Below are positions 32,234-41,345 of a stretch of DNA of 64,000 bases, piece by piece. Location: the NCBI RefSeq assembly GCF_024297185.1, contig NZ_JANCTD010000008.1, positions 62,001 through 126,000 of the forward strand, given 5' to 3'. Both the position numbers and the translations under genes were made by a program. Source of the DNA: Lewinella sp. JB7 (lineage in GTDB: Bacteria; Bacteroidota; Bacteroidia; Chitinophagales; Saprospiraceae). The notes under the pieces are model-generated. The model saw only the letters and a list, made by a program, of their open reading frames with translations. It did no database searches and was not told where the DNA came from. Positions within the stretch are counted from its first letter, which is position 1, and every line of letters starts with the position of its first letter.

Positions 32234-32716
32234 TTAACCGCGCATGCGGTCCAGTAATTCACTGAGTTGATCGAATTCATGGTCCTTGAGGTCCCGAAAC
32301 TTCGGGATGACCGCATTCTCGAGGGCGGTGCTGGCTTCCCCGACTACTCGCAGACCTTCCTGGGTGATGAATATATCTACCCGTCGGCGGTCCGTGGGAC
32401 ATTCCTGTCGATCGACGTAACCTTTTTCCTTGAGCTTGTCGACCAGTCGGCTGGCATTACTCATCTTGTCGATCATCCGCTCGGTGAGCAGTTTCACGGT
32501 AGCGGGCTTACCGCCCCGGCCCCGCAGGATGCGGAGGATGTTGAATTGTTGTACGCTCAGGCCGAAGTCTCTCAGGGCGGCCATGGTCTGCTGATCGATC
32601 CAGGCGGCCGTGTACAGAATGTTCACCTGTGCCCGGTGCGCCGGCGAGCTGAACGTCGGTTGCTGAATTTCCTCTTCAATGGATGACATGGCTTCTAAGT
32701 GTTGATCATAATACAA
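32234..32716 (-). CDS. MarR family transcription regulator
   Basis: 160 residues (an ATG at 32689 gives 151). Winged helix of MarR type: QQFNILRILRGRGGKPATVK, LLTERMIDKMSNASRLVDKL, KEKGYVDRQECPTDRRRVDI with the DRRRV wing, and dimerisation helices at both ends. It lies upstream of the TonB/GH140 operon in the same orientation and is divergent from proC; targets are unknown. Confidence 0.85.
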   Translation of the reverse strand: MYYDQHLEAMSSIEEEIQQPTFSSPAHRAQVNILYTAAWIDQQTMAALRDFGLSVQQFNILRILRGRGGKPATVKLLTERMIDKMSNASRLVDKLKEKGYVDRQECPTDRRRVDIFITQEGLRVVGEASTALENAVIPKFRDLKDHEFDQLSELLDRMRG

Positions 32717-32740
32717 GCACCGCCGCGGGAAGGTTGCTTC

Positions 32741-32770
32741 TTGCGCCTGCCGGGCCTTATTCTATCTTTG
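32741..32770 (+). promoter_or_regulatory. Bacteroidota-type promoter of proC
   Basis: TTG at 32741-32743, a 19-nt spacer and TATCTTTG at 32763-32770 fit the TTG/TAnnTTTG consensus. The ATG follows 21 nt later at 32792. Confidence 0.75.
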
Positions 32771-32791
32771 CCCACTTAATACGCGGCAACG

Positions 32792-33601
32792 ATGAAGATT
32801 CTGGTGATCGGGGGAGGGAATATGGGCAAAACCTACGCCCGGAGTTTGCTCCGGGCGCATCTCGTCAAAAAAGAGGATCTCATGATCCTCGAGCGGCAGG
32901 CGGAGAAGGCCGAGGAGCTGTCCCGGGAGGATGTCGGTACCGTATATACCTCCGCCGAAACCTGCCTGCGGGTAGCCGATCTCATCATTCTGGCCGTCAA
33001 GCCCCAGGACAGCGCGGCCCTCTTCGAAAAACTGCGCCCCATAACGGATCCGCAGCAGGTATACCTCTCCATCATGGCGGGCGTGACCATCAAATCCATT
33101 CAGGACGGCCTCGGGATCGAAAAGGTCATCCGGGCCATGCCGAACCTCCCCGCCCAGATCGGCCTCGGCATGACCAGTTATACGGCCAGCGAATCCGTCA
33201 CCCGTATCGAACTGGTGCTCGTGCAAAACTTGCTGAATACTACGGGCAAGGCCATTTACGTCGACGACGAGTACAGTATCGATGCGACCACCGCCATCAG
33301 CGGCAGCGGCCCTGCCTACGTCCTGTACTTCATGGAAGCCATGATCGAGGCGGCCACCGAGATGGGCTTCAACGAAAGCCAGGCCGAACTGCTGGTGGCT
33401 CAGACCTTCCGGGGGGCCGTAGAACTGCAGATGAAAAATGACATCACGTGCCGGGAATGGATTGAGCGCGTATCCAGCAAGGGGGGAACCACCGAGGCCG
33501 CACTGAACACCTTTCGTGCTACCAGCGTATTCGAAGACATTAAATCCGGTGCCCGCGCCGCGCTCGACCGCGCCGTCGAACTGGGAAAAAATTCCGTATG
33601 A
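32792..33601 (+). CDS. proC: Pyrroline-5-carboxylate reductase
   Basis: 269 residues, the family's normal length. N-terminal Rossmann fold GGGNMGKTYARSLL, LIILAVKPQD, then MPNLPAQIG and the signature ISGSGPAYVLYFMEAM, and near the C-terminus SSKGGTTEAAL. It catalyses the last step of proline synthesis with NAD(P)H in the cytoplasm. Preceded by a good promoter at 32741-32770. Its stop overlaps the next start (ATGA), so the oxidoreductase gene is in the same operon. Confidence 0.95.
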   Translation: MKILVIGGGNMGKTYARSLLRAHLVKKEDLMILERQAEKAEELSREDVGTVYTSAETCLRVADLIILAVKPQDSAALFEKLRPITDPQQVYLSIMAGVTIKSIQDGLGIEKVIRAMPNLPAQIGLGMTSYTASESVTRIELVLVQNLLNTTGKAIYVDDEYSIDATTAISGSGPAYVLYFMEAMIEAATEMGFNESQAELLVAQTFRGAVELQMKNDITCREWIERVSSKGGTTEAALNTFRATSVFEDIKSGARAALDRAVELGKNSV

Positions 33602-34590
33602 AAGCCATTGTATTCGACCAGCCCGGAGACGAGAGTCAACTGCGTATCGATGAAGTAGCGGAGCCCGTCGTGGCTCCGGCTTCCGTCCTATTGCACATCG
33701 CGGCGACCGCCCTCAACCGGGCCGACCTCCTGCAGCGCGAGGGGCATTACCCGGTACCGCCGGGGGCCAGCCCTATTCTCGGACTGGAGGTGGCCGGTAC
33801 CGTCATCGAGGTCGGGTCCGAAGCCCAGGGATTCGAAGTAGGCGACAACGTCTGCGCCCTGGTCAACGGGGGAGGCTATGCCCAGCGCATCGCGGTCGAT
33901 CACCGAATGCTCCTCAAGCTGCCCGAACGGCTTTCGTTTACGAAGGCTGCCGCCGTCCCGGAAGTGTTCCTGACGGCCTTCCAGGCCCTGCACTGGGCGG
34001 CCCGCCTCGAGCGTGATGATACCGTACTGATTCACGCCGGTGCCAGCGGGGTAGGCACCGCGGCCATCCAGCTCGCTAAACTGGCCGGTGCCCTTCCCAT
34101 CGTTACCGCCAGTGCCCACAAGCACGAGCGACTCTATGACCTCGGAGCGGCCCGCTGCATCGACTACCGGAGTGAGAACTTCGCCGAAGCGGTCCTCGAC
34201 TTCACTGAAGGCAAGGGGGCCGACGTGATCCTGGATTTCGTCGGCGGCCCCTACCTCAAAAAGAATCTGGAAGCCTGCGCCCAGGATGCCCGTATCGTGA
34301 GCCTGGCCGCCCTCGGCGGGGCACGCGTCCCCGACTTCAGCATGGCCCCCTTCCTGCGCAAACGGCTTCAACTTACCGGCACCACCATGCGCAGTCGCAC
34401 GGAGGATTTCCGCCGCCGCCTTACCGCCGACTTCCGCGAACGGATCTGGCCACACTTCGCCGACGGTAGTCTGCAGCCCGTGGTAGACACCATCTACGAC
34501 TGGGAGCAGGTAGACGAAGCCCACCGCTACATGGCCAGCAACGCCAACGTGGGTAAAATCGTCATGACCATCGGAATCATCGAACCCTAG
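33598..34590 (+). CDS. NAD(P)H quinone oxidoreductase, zeta-crystallin/PIG3-type MDR
   Basis: 330 residues. GroES-like domain with NRADLLQREGHYPVPPGASP, ILGLEVAGTVIEVG and then the Rossmann motif VLIHAGASGVGTAAIQLAKL. The region SAHKHERLYDLGAARCIDYR suits NADPH binding. No zinc ligands. PIG3-like enzymes reduce quinones. It overlaps proC by 4 nt. Confidence 0.85.
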   Translation: MKAIVFDQPGDESQLRIDEVAEPVVAPASVLLHIAATALNRADLLQREGHYPVPPGASPILGLEVAGTVIEVGSEAQGFEVGDNVCALVNGGGYAQRIAVDHRMLLKLPERLSFTKAAAVPEVFLTAFQALHWAARLERDDTVLIHAGASGVGTAAIQLAKLAGALPIVTASAHKHERLYDLGAARCIDYRSENFAEAVLDFTEGKGADVILDFVGGPYLKKNLEACAQDARIVSLAALGGARVPDFSMAPFLRKRLQLTGTTMRSRTEDFRRRLTADFRERIWPHFADGSLQPVVDTIYDWEQVDEAHRYMASNANVGKIVMTIGIIEP

Positions 34591-34648
34591 GCACGATCCG
34601 CCCGCCCTTTCCTGCGACCTTTTGCGGGTCTGGTCGGTTAATTCAATT

Positions 34649-35389
34649 ATGCCCCTCGTCCATCTCCATCGTCTCGGCCGTATGAGTTACCCGGCGGCCT
34701 GGGACCTGCAGTCCCGTTTACATGCCGCGATCGTGGAGCGCAAATTGCTGGCCCGGCGGGGGGAAACGGTTCCGGACGGGCCCGATCATCACTTACTCTT
34801 CGTGGAGCACCCGCCGGTGTATACGCTGGGTAAGTCCGGCTCCGTCGACCATCTGCTGCTGAGCGAAGACGAGTTGCACCGTCAGGGATTCACCTTCGTA
34901 AAGATCAACCGCGGCGGGGACATCACCTACCACGGTCCGGGTCAACTGGTGGCGTATCCCATATTTAACCTCGATGCCTTCTTTAACGACGTCCACCGCT
35001 ACGTCCGTTGTCTGGAGGAAGTGGTGATACGCACCATGCACGATTTCGGACTGGTGGGTGAACGCGACCCGGGCTATACGGGGGTCTGGTTGGCGGGCGA
35101 CGCCTCCCGACGGCAACCCCGGCGCAAGATCTGCGCCATCGGCGTTCACCTGAGCCGCTGGACCACCATGCACGGACTGGCCTTCAACGTGCGCCCCAAC
35201 CTTAGGCACTTCCGCAATATCGTGCCCTGTGGGATCGCCGACGCCGACCGCGGGGTGACCAGCCTGAGCGTGGAACTGGGGCGCCCGGTCGAGATCGATG
35301 AGGTACTTCCCTACCTGGAAGGGCACTTCGCCGAGGTATTCCGTTTTACACCCACCAATTCTCCGGTTCCGGGCATCTGTTCGCCGTAA
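34649..35389 (+). CDS. lipB: Octanoyl-[ACP]-protein N-octanoyltransferase (lipoate biosynthesis)
   Basis: 246 residues from the ATG at 34649; an upstream GTG at 34622 is less likely. LipB signatures are INRGGDITYHGPGQLVAYPI (about 86-105), Lys160 in RRKICAIGVHLSRW and the catalytic Cys194 in NIVPCGIADADRGVTS. It transfers octanoyl from ACP to lipoyl domains of 2-oxoacid dehydrogenases. LipA is not in the window. Confidence 0.93.
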   Translation: MPLVHLHRLGRMSYPAAWDLQSRLHAAIVERKLLARRGETVPDGPDHHLLFVEHPPVYTLGKSGSVDHLLLSEDELHRQGFTFVKINRGGDITYHGPGQLVAYPIFNLDAFFNDVHRYVRCLEEVVIRTMHDFGLVGERDPGYTGVWLAGDASRRQPRRKICAIGVHLSRWTTMHGLAFNVRPNLRHFRNIVPCGIADADRGVTSLSVELGRPVEIDEVLPYLEGHFAEVFRFTPTNSPVPGICSP

Positions 35390-35407
35390 TCAAATGAAAC
35401 GAACCCC

Positions 35408-35947
35408 TTGACCGAGCAGCAACTCATCGCCGGCTGTAAAGCGAACGACCGCCGGGCCCAACGGGCGGTTTACGAGCGATATGCACCGCTGATGGGGGCC
35501 ATTGCCCGGCGGTACTGCCGGCGGGAGGCCGACGCCGACGATGTACTGGTCACCGCTTTTTTCCGGGCCTTCGATCGCATCGATACGTTCACGGAAAGCG
35601 GCAGTTTTGAGGGCTGGATCCGGCGCATCGTAGTCAACGAAGCCCTGATGCTCCTACGGAAGAAACACGCCCTCAAGCAGGCCAGTGAGCTTACCGAGGT
35701 CAATCCGGCCAGCTTTTCCATACCCGCCACGGCTGCCGAGAGACTCGCCGAGCGGGACATTCTCGATCTGCTGGATGCCATGCCCGTCGGGTACCGGACC
35801 GTCTTCAACCTCTACGTGATCGAGGGGTATAAACACCGTGAAATCGCCGATCTGCTGGACATCAGCATCAACACCAGCAAATCCCAACTCATCCTGGCCA
35901 AAAAACGGCTGCGGGAGCAACTTGAAAAACTGGGCTACGCCCGCTAA
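35408..35947 (+). CDS. ECF sigma factor
   Basis: 179 residues from a TTG at 35408. Region 2 (AQRAVYERYAPLMGAIARRY, ADDVLVTAFFRAFDRIDTFT, GWIRRIVVNEALMLLRKK) and region 4 (LLDAMPVGYRTVFNLYVIEG, YKHREIADLLDISINTSKSQ) are complete. The next gene, 9 nt downstream, encodes a one-span membrane protein that is a likely anti-sigma factor. Confidence 0.9.
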   Translation: MTEQQLIAGCKANDRRAQRAVYERYAPLMGAIARRYCRREADADDVLVTAFFRAFDRIDTFTESGSFEGWIRRIVVNEALMLLRKKHALKQASELTEVNPASFSIPATAAERLAERDILDLLDAMPVGYRTVFNLYVIEGYKHREIADLLDISINTSKSQLILAKKRLREQLEKLGYAR

Positions 35948-35956
35948 CCATCCGCC

Positions 35957-36349
35957 ATGTCTAGTCACGATTCCTTCGAACGCCAATTTCGCCGCACCGC
36001 CCGGAACATGCGCCGCCGGCCTTCCCCCGCTAACTGGGACCGGATCGAAGCCCGACTCGATGGCCGCGGTGCCGGACCCCGTCTGCTGGGCGTTCGTCCC
36101 TGGATGATCGCCGCGATCCTCCTGCTCTTTGCCGGTTACGCCGCGGTGAATATGCTGAACCCCGAGCCGGCGGGCGACCCCCTGGCCCAGCGCGCGCAGA
36201 CCGTGGAGGAACTCGATGCAGAAGTCATCGTTCGCGGAACCCGCCTCCCGGACTACCAGCCCCTTACCGAGGGGCGTGCGAACGCCAGCCTGGTGTCGCC
36301 CACCGAACAACGCTCGCGCCTGATGGTCGCGCCGAAGTACCGCCTCTGA
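35957..36349 (+). CDS. Probable membrane anti-sigma factor partner
   Basis: 130 residues. Cytoplasmic N-terminus (FERQFRRTARNMRRRPSPANWDRIEARLD), one membrane span (PWMIAAILLLFAGYAAVNML) and a short outer tail. It follows the ECF gene closely. No zinc motif; the anti-sigma role rests on topology and gene order. Confidence 0.6.
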   Translation: MSSHDSFERQFRRTARNMRRRPSPANWDRIEARLDGRGAGPRLLGVRPWMIAAILLLFAGYAAVNMLNPEPAGDPLAQRAQTVEELDAEVIVRGTRLPDYQPLTEGRANASLVSPTEQRSRLMVAPKYRL

Positions 36350-36356
36350 TCCGGCA

Positions 36357-36686
36357 TCACTCCGCGAAATCGTCCTCGTCGCCGAGCTCTAGCCGGGCCC
36401 CGGCCAGCTCCCGCATGGCGTGGGTTTCCCCCAGCTTGCGGGTGATCTCCATGCCGCGGGAATAGACGTTCCAGGCTTCCCGCGGGCGTTCCATGCGTTC
36501 GAGCGTTTTACCGAGGTGATAGTAGGTGCCCACGTATTCCGGCTGGTCGTTTACCAGGCTCCGGTAAATATTGAGGGCGGTAGGGTCATTCCCCTCATTT
36601 TCCCATTCCTTTGCCAGGGCAAAACGCAGGAATGCATCCTTTGGCGAAGCTTCCAGCAACTGTAAAATCTGATCTTTCCGGCTCAT
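36357..36686 (-). CDS. Small TPR protein
   Basis: 109 residues from the ATG at 36686. Two to three TPR-like units: DAFLRFALAKEWENEGNDPT, YVGTYYHLGKTLERMERPRE, AWNVYSRGMEITRKLGETHA. A -7 box TACCTTTG (36691-36698, minus strand) is only 4 nt from the ATG, so the transcript may be leaderless. Confidence 0.65.
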   Translation of the reverse strand: MSRKDQILQLLEASPKDAFLRFALAKEWENEGNDPTALNIYRSLVNDQPEYVGTYYHLGKTLERMERPREAWNVYSRGMEITRKLGETHAMRELAGARLELGDEDDFAE

Positions 36687-36744
36687 GGCGCAAAGGTAGC
36701 ATTCCCACGCACCGGAAGCCGCCCACGCTACCATCCGCGCACGC

Positions 36745-38052
36745 ATGACGTACTCCCAGACTCTCGATTACCTCTTCACTCGGTTGCCCATGTTCCAGCG
36801 TACCGGCGGAGCGGCCATGAAGAAGGACCTGACCAATATTCGGCTCCTACTGGCGGAGCTCGACCATCCGGAGCGGAAGCTGCGGTTTATCCATGTAGGA
36901 GGTACCAACGGCAAGGGTACGGTCAGTCACCTGCTTGCCGCGGCTCTCCAGGCGCACGGCCAGCGGGTGGGGCTGTACACCAGTCCTCACTATAAGGACT
37001 TTCGCGAACGCATTAAGATTGACGGTCAGTTCATCAGTGAAACGGCGGTGGTGGAATTCGTGGAGCGGATCGAGCCGGTCATCGAACGCATCGAGCCGAG
37101 CTTTTTTGAGATTACGGTGGCCATGGCCTTGCATTACTTTGCGGGGGCGCAGGTGCAATGGGTAGTCCTGGAAGTCGGACTTGGCGGACGACTCGACAGC
37201 ACCAACGTCGTGGATCCCGTACTGTCCGTAATCACGAACATCGGCTACGATCACACCCAGTTCCTCGGAGATACGCTGCCCGAGATCGCCGGGGAAAAGG
37301 CGGGCATCATCAAGCCGGGCCGCCCCGTGGTCATCGGCCTCACCCAGGCGGAGACGCAGGGGGTCTTCCGGGACAAGGCACGGAAGGAAGGCAGTCCCAT
37401 CATCTTCGCGGATCAGCACTACGCGCTGCGGGCCAACTACACCCGGGACGATAACTTCACCCACCAGCATCTGTACTCCACCGAACCCATTCCCCCGATC
37501 GATTTCCCCTTTCCGGTCGCCGCGGCGGGACCGTACGTGGCCGAAAATCACCGTACCGCCCTGGCGGCCCTGTTGCGGCTCCACGAAGACGGGCTACTGC
37601 GATTGGAGTCGGCCGCGCTCCATCGGGCATGGCTCGAACTGGGGGAACTGACCTACTACATCGGGCGGTGGCAGGTGCTGGGGGAGTCCCCGCTGACCAT
37701 TGCCGACAGTGCCCACAACGCCGAGGGACTGGGACCGGTGATCGACCTGCTCAACGAACTAAATGTCTACCGCAAGGGACACCAACACCTGGTGATTGGC
37801 GTCGTGAACGACAAGGACTTAAGTCGGGTGTTGCCCCTGTTTCCAACGAACGCTACCTACTATTTTGTAAAGGCCGACATTCCCCGCGGTTTGCTGGCGG
37901 AAGAGTTGAAGGACGCCGCCGCAGATTACCGGCTGCTGGGGGACACTTACGCCACCGTAGCGAAAGGACTGGCCGCCGCCCGGAAGCAGGCAAAGCCTCA
38001 CGACATAATTTTCGTGGGCGGAAGCATTTTCACCGTGGCCGAGGTGCTCTGA
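36745..38052 (+). CDS. folC: Bifunctional folylpolyglutamate synthase/dihydrofolate synthase
   Basis: 435 residues. The Mur-ligase ATP motif appears in HVGGTNGKGTVSHLLAAALQ. Others are VGLYTSPHYKDFRERIKIDG, WVVLEVGLGGRLDSTNVVDP, ITNIGYDHTQFLGDT and IADSAHNAEGLGPV, all FolC signatures. It adds glutamate to dihydropteroate and to folates. Convergent with the KAS III gene. Confidence 0.93.
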   Translation: MTYSQTLDYLFTRLPMFQRTGGAAMKKDLTNIRLLLAELDHPERKLRFIHVGGTNGKGTVSHLLAAALQAHGQRVGLYTSPHYKDFRERIKIDGQFISETAVVEFVERIEPVIERIEPSFFEITVAMALHYFAGAQVQWVVLEVGLGGRLDSTNVVDPVLSVITNIGYDHTQFLGDTLPEIAGEKAGIIKPGRPVVIGLTQAETQGVFRDKARKEGSPIIFADQHYALRANYTRDDNFTHQHLYSTEPIPPIDFPFPVAAAGPYVAENHRTALAALLRLHEDGLLRLESAALHRAWLELGELTYYIGRWQVLGESPLTIADSAHNAEGLGPVIDLLNELNVYRKGHQHLVIGVVNDKDLSRVLPLFPTNATYYFVKADIPRGLLAEELKDAAADYRLLGDTYATVAKGLAAARKQAKPHDIIFVGGSIFTVAEVL

Positions 38053-38064
38053 GGGACGGTCGGT

Positions 38065-39147
38065 TTACTTGCCCCACTTCAGCACGGCGGCCGCCCAGGT
38101 AAACCCGGCACCGAAGGCGGCCAGGGTGACCACGTCGCCCTTTTTTACCCGGCCTTCGTCGCGGGCTTCGGAGAGCGCCAGCGGGATGGAGGCCGCCGTG
38201 GTATTACCGTACCGCATGATGTTGTTGTACACCTTGTCCTCGCTCAGTCCCATCGTATGGGCGACGAACTGATTGATGCGCAGGTTAGCCTGGTGGGGAA
38301 TGAGCATGTCGAGGTCTTCGATGCCCAAACCGGCCATTTTAAGGGCCTCCATGATTACTTCGGGAAATTTGCGTACGGCCATCTTGAAGACGGCCTGTCC
38401 CTCCATATGGGGGAACACCCGCCCCTTGTCGAGCATATCCTGGTTCCAGAATACGCCTCCGTAGCTGTTCTCCTCGAGGTTATAGTCGACGTCAAAACCT
38501 TCGATACCGTACTTCTCGATGAAGTAGCCTCCGTGGGCACCGGGGTACATGTAGCTCAGTTTTTCGGCGTAGGTGCCGTCGCTGTGCATGGTGGTGGAAA
38601 GTACGGAGATGTCCTTATCCTCGGTGGCCTCCAGCACGACCGCACCCGCTCCGTCGCCGAAGATGACGCTTACGTTGCGGCCCCGGGTGGTGAAGTCGAG
38701 CCCCACGCTGTGCACTTCCGCTCCGACGAGGAGGATCCGCTTGTACATGCCCGACTTGATGAACTGGTCGGCGGTGCTGAGACCGTAGAGGAAACCGGAG
38801 CACTGGGCCCGAATGTCGAGGGCGGCAATCTCGGTTTTGGCGATTCCCAGCTCGCGTTGCAGCAGGACGCCGGCACCGGGAAAGTAATAATCCGGACTCA
38901 GGGTAGCGAAGACGATAAAGTCAATGTCTTCCTTGTCGATACCGGCATCCGCGATGGCCCGCAGACTGGCTTCGACCGCCAGGGAAGTAGTGGTCTCCTT
39001 GCCCCGGTCGATGTACCGGCGTTCCTCGATTCCGGTCCGCTCGCGGATCCATTCGTCGCTGGTTTCCATCACCTCCGTCAGGTCCTGATTGGTGACGACA
39101 TTCTTCGGTACGTAGTGACCGATTCCGGTAATCGTAGTAAATGGCAT
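38065..39147 (-). CDS. fabH: 3-oxoacyl-ACP synthase III (KAS III)
   Basis: 360 residues from the ATG at 39147; the frame extends upstream but is not coding. The catalytic set is Cys116 in DIRAQCSGFLYG, His285 in IPHQANLRI and Asn315 in RYGNTTAAS. ERTGIEERRYI and SVIFGDGAGAVVLEATE are typical. The protein is longer than the E. coli enzyme through an insert at about 190-250, as is usual in Bacteroidota. It starts fatty-acid chains from acetyl-CoA and malonyl-ACP. A related branched-chain or specialised KAS III is possible. Confidence 0.88.
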   Translation of the reverse strand: MPFTTITGIGHYVPKNVVTNQDLTEVMETSDEWIRERTGIEERRYIDRGKETTTSLAVEASLRAIADAGIDKEDIDFIVFATLSPDYYFPGAGVLLQRELGIAKTEIAALDIRAQCSGFLYGLSTADQFIKSGMYKRILLVGAEVHSVGLDFTTRGRNVSVIFGDGAGAVVLEATEDKDISVLSTTMHSDGTYAEKLSYMYPGAHGGYFIEKYGIEGFDVDYNLEENSYGGVFWNQDMLDKGRVFPHMEGQAVFKMAVRKFPEVIMEALKMAGLGIEDLDMLIPHQANLRINQFVAHTMGLSEDKVYNNIMRYGNTTAASIPLALSEARDEGRVKKGDVVTLAAFGAGFTWAAAVLKWGK

Positions 39148-39257
39148 GTAGGGGACTTTAGCTCGTAGGCCGGTAAAGGTAGATAAATAAGTTATACGCC
39201 TGCACCCTGTTAGCCCGCCGCACCTATTTCCTCCGGCGGCGGGGGATAAGGGGAGAC

Positions 39258-40208
39258 CTAGAATAGTCGCTTCCGCCGGAAGTAAAAGATTACCGCGAAA
39301 CTGAGGAAGACGGAAAGCAGGAGGATGAACAAGTAAGTGTAGTTGCCGTTCTGCAACGGCATCGGCACGTTCATGCCGTAAAAGCTGGCGATGACCATGG
39401 GTACCGTCAGTACGATCGTAATGAGCGTAAGCCGCTGGATCGTGATGTTCAGGTTGTTGGAAATGATGGAGCCGTAAGCATCCATGGTTCCGTTCAGGAT
39501 ATTGGTGTAGATGTTGGCCATTTCCAGCGCCTGTCCGTTGTCGATGATGATGTCCTCGAACAGATCCCACATGTCCTCGTCGTGGCGGATACCCAGAAAG
39601 TCGGCCCGCTTCATCTTCATCTTCAGCAGTTCATTGCCGTTCAGCGCGTTGATGAAGTACACCAGCGACTTCTCGATACTCAGCAACTGCTTAAGCTCCC
39701 GGTTCCGACTACTGTCGTAAAGCTCCTGTTCGATAAGGTTCCGCTTTACGTTCAGCCGTTTGAGGCAAGTGAGGAAGCGGTAAACCGTATGCTCGAAGAT
39801 GCGCAGAACGAAATGGTTACGCCGGGCGGGGTCTACGTTGCGCAGTTTGTTGTCGATAAATAGCTGGAGCACGGGATGGTCCGGCGTGGACGTGATGGTT
39901 ATAAGGGCCTCGGGCGTCAGGATAATGCCGATCGGTACGGTGATGTAGATGCTGTCGTTTTCGGTTTCCACACGACTCAGCACGGGGGTGTTGATCACGA
40001 TCAGGCGGGCGTCGTCCTCCCGTTCGTACCGCGAGCGTTCGTCGATGTCCAACGGGTCCGTAAGAAAGTCGATGGGCAGGTCATACCGGGCGGCGATCTC
40101 GGGCAGCTCTTCGGAGGAGAAAGGGGGCACGAGGTGGATCCAGGTTTGCGGCCCCGGTTGCTCCACTTGCCCCATTCGGCCGTTCTTGCTGGCATAGTAG
40201 CTGGTCAT
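39258..40208 (-). CDS. corA: CorA family divalent cation transporter
   Basis: 316 residues from the ATG at 40208. Soluble N-terminal domain, long stalk helix, then two membrane spans with the YGMNVP signature after ITIVLTVPMVIASF, and a basic C-terminus RRKRLF. Moves Mg2+, Co2+ or Ni2+ inward as a pentamer. A -7 box TACCTTTG (40235-40242, minus strand) precedes it. Confidence 0.92.
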   Translation of the reverse strand: MTSYYASKNGRMGQVEQPGPQTWIHLVPPFSSEELPEIAARYDLPIDFLTDPLDIDERSRYEREDDARLIVINTPVLSRVETENDSIYITVPIGIILTPEALITITSTPDHPVLQLFIDNKLRNVDPARRNHFVLRIFEHTVYRFLTCLKRLNVKRNLIEQELYDSSRNRELKQLLSIEKSLVYFINALNGNELLKMKMKRADFLGIRHDEDMWDLFEDIIIDNGQALEMANIYTNILNGTMDAYGSIISNNLNITIQRLTLITIVLTVPMVIASFYGMNVPMPLQNGNYTYLFILLLSVFLSFAVIFYFRRKRLF

Positions 40209-40257
40209 GGCGGGGCGTTTTGGTGAAGCGGGGGCAAAGGTACTAAAACGGGAACCG

Positions 40258-40289
40258 AAAAAAGCGGCTCCGCCAAACGCCGAAGCCGC
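40258..40289 (-). terminator. Terminator of the decayed leftward gene
   Basis: GCGGCT/AGCCGC stem (40264-40269 with 40284-40289) with further inner pairs, followed on the minus strand by TTTTTT (40258-40263). It lies 11 nt beyond the final stop codon of the pseudogene. Confidence 0.7.
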
Positions 40290-40300
40290 TTCCCGACCGG

Positions 40301-40470
40301 CTACCGTACCACGAAGCACCGGGTGACGCTGCCGAACGGTACGTCACGACGGTAGCGGGCGCGCAATTCCCGTCATCATCGATCTGGTGCAGGCGGTACT
40401 AACCCAGCGAGCCCACCCCTACATTGCGATCGATCCACCGGTAGTATTCATTCGGAAGCGGGGTACCTGC
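40301..40470 (-). pseudogene. Decayed C-terminus of a secreted (T9SS-cargo-like) protein
   Basis: On the minus strand one frame gives TPLPNEYYRWIDRNVGVGSL, reaches an in-frame TAG (40399-40401), goes on as YRLHQIDDDG, and then needs a frameshift to ELRARYRRDVPF, ending in VVR and a TAG at 40301-40303. The W-D-(about 9)-YRL-Q-D-DG pattern is typical of the strand pair before type IX secretion C-terminal domains. One stop and one frameshift mark it as dead. The rest of 40209-40745 shows no intact gene; the terminator and an ECF-like -35 are the only other signals. Confidence 0.5.
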
Positions 40471-40697
40471 GTGTGCAAAAGCTTTCCCCTGCGGCGCCGG
40501 CGCCGGATGTCCGGCCACCCGGCAGGGAGAGCTTGTCCGCGTTGGGGTTAAATTGCATAAGGGCTACGGGGCGTGGTCGCCCGAAGTGCTTACCGCACCA
40601 GACGGAAAGGTCGCGATTTGGCAAATTTATCAGGAAAAGGCCGGCTACGGCTTTCGTTTGGTCGGCTCCTGCGCACCCGCAAAAAAAATGCGCCGAC

Positions 40698-40706
40698 GGG
40701 AACTTT
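40698..40706 (+). promoter_or_regulatory. Possible ECF-type -35 element
   Basis: GGGAACTTT resembles the GGAACTT -35 of many ECF-sigma promoters and lies 40 nt before the ECF sigma gene start (40746), where an autoregulatory promoter would be. No confident -10 can be assigned. Confidence 0.3.
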
Positions 40707-40745
40707 CGGCCGAAGTCATCGCATTACTCCTCCACAACCTTAACC

Positions 40746-41339
40746 ATGAGACACACCGGCACGGCACGCACGACCCGCGAGTACGTCTTCGAGGCGGAAC
40801 TGCTCGGCCACTACCAGATGGTCTATAATTTTCTGTTGCGTATGACGGGCAGTAGCAGCGATGCGGCCGATCTGACCCAGGAAACCTTTGCCCGCGCTTA
40901 CCTCAAGATCGATCAGTACGAGGCCGGGACGAACGCGCGTGCCTGGCTCTTTTGTCTCGCCCGCAACCTGTTCATCAACGACTACCGGAAGCGGAAGCGA
41001 CGGGGAGAGCAGGAGCTGGACGAACGGGCGGCCTACCACTACCGCGACGAAGACAGCCCCATGGCGGGCTTCGCCGATTTGCGTATCGCCGGCGCCCTGG
41101 ACCGCGACTTCAGCGACCCCGTCATGAAGGCGATGACCTTCCTGACCGACCGTCAGCGGGCCATCGTGCTCATGGCCGACCTCTACGACTTCGCCGAAAA
41201 GGAAATCGCCGACGCCATGGAGATGCCCCTCAATACGGTGAAGTCCGTCACCCGCCGCTCCCGGATCGCCCTGATCAAGCAACTGCGCAGCTACGCCGAA
41301 GCTACTTTCGGTATCGTGAATACCCGTAATCTAGGCTAA
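40746..41339 (+). CDS. ECF sigma factor (second)
   Basis: 197 residues from the ATG at 40746; the open frame upstream is non-coding. Region 2: YQMVYNFLLRMTGSSSDAAD, LTQETFARAYLKIDQYEAGT, NARAWLFCLARNLFINDYRK. Region 4: FLTDRQRAIVLMADLYDFAE, KEIADAMEMPLNTVKSVTRR. A terminator follows immediately. Related to RpoE-type sigma factors that respond to envelope or oxidative stress; the signal is unknown. Confidence 0.9.
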   Translation: MRHTGTARTTREYVFEAELLGHYQMVYNFLLRMTGSSSDAADLTQETFARAYLKIDQYEAGTNARAWLFCLARNLFINDYRKRKRRGEQELDERAAYHYRDEDSPMAGFADLRIAGALDRDFSDPVMKAMTFLTDRQRAIVLMADLYDFAEKEIADAMEMPLNTVKSVTRRSRIALIKQLRSYAEATFGIVNTRNLG

Positions 41340-41345
41340 TCACCC

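Noticed and set aside
39148-39570. N-terminal extension of the KAS III frame
   Set aside because: The extension is antisense-frame shadow of corA (His/Gln-rich); the family's N-terminus begins at the ATG at 39147.
40473-40745. N-terminal extension of the second ECF sigma factor
   Set aside because: The added 91 residues are unlike sigma region 2 and precede a good ATG at 40746; the stretch contains a decayed gene and a likely promoter.
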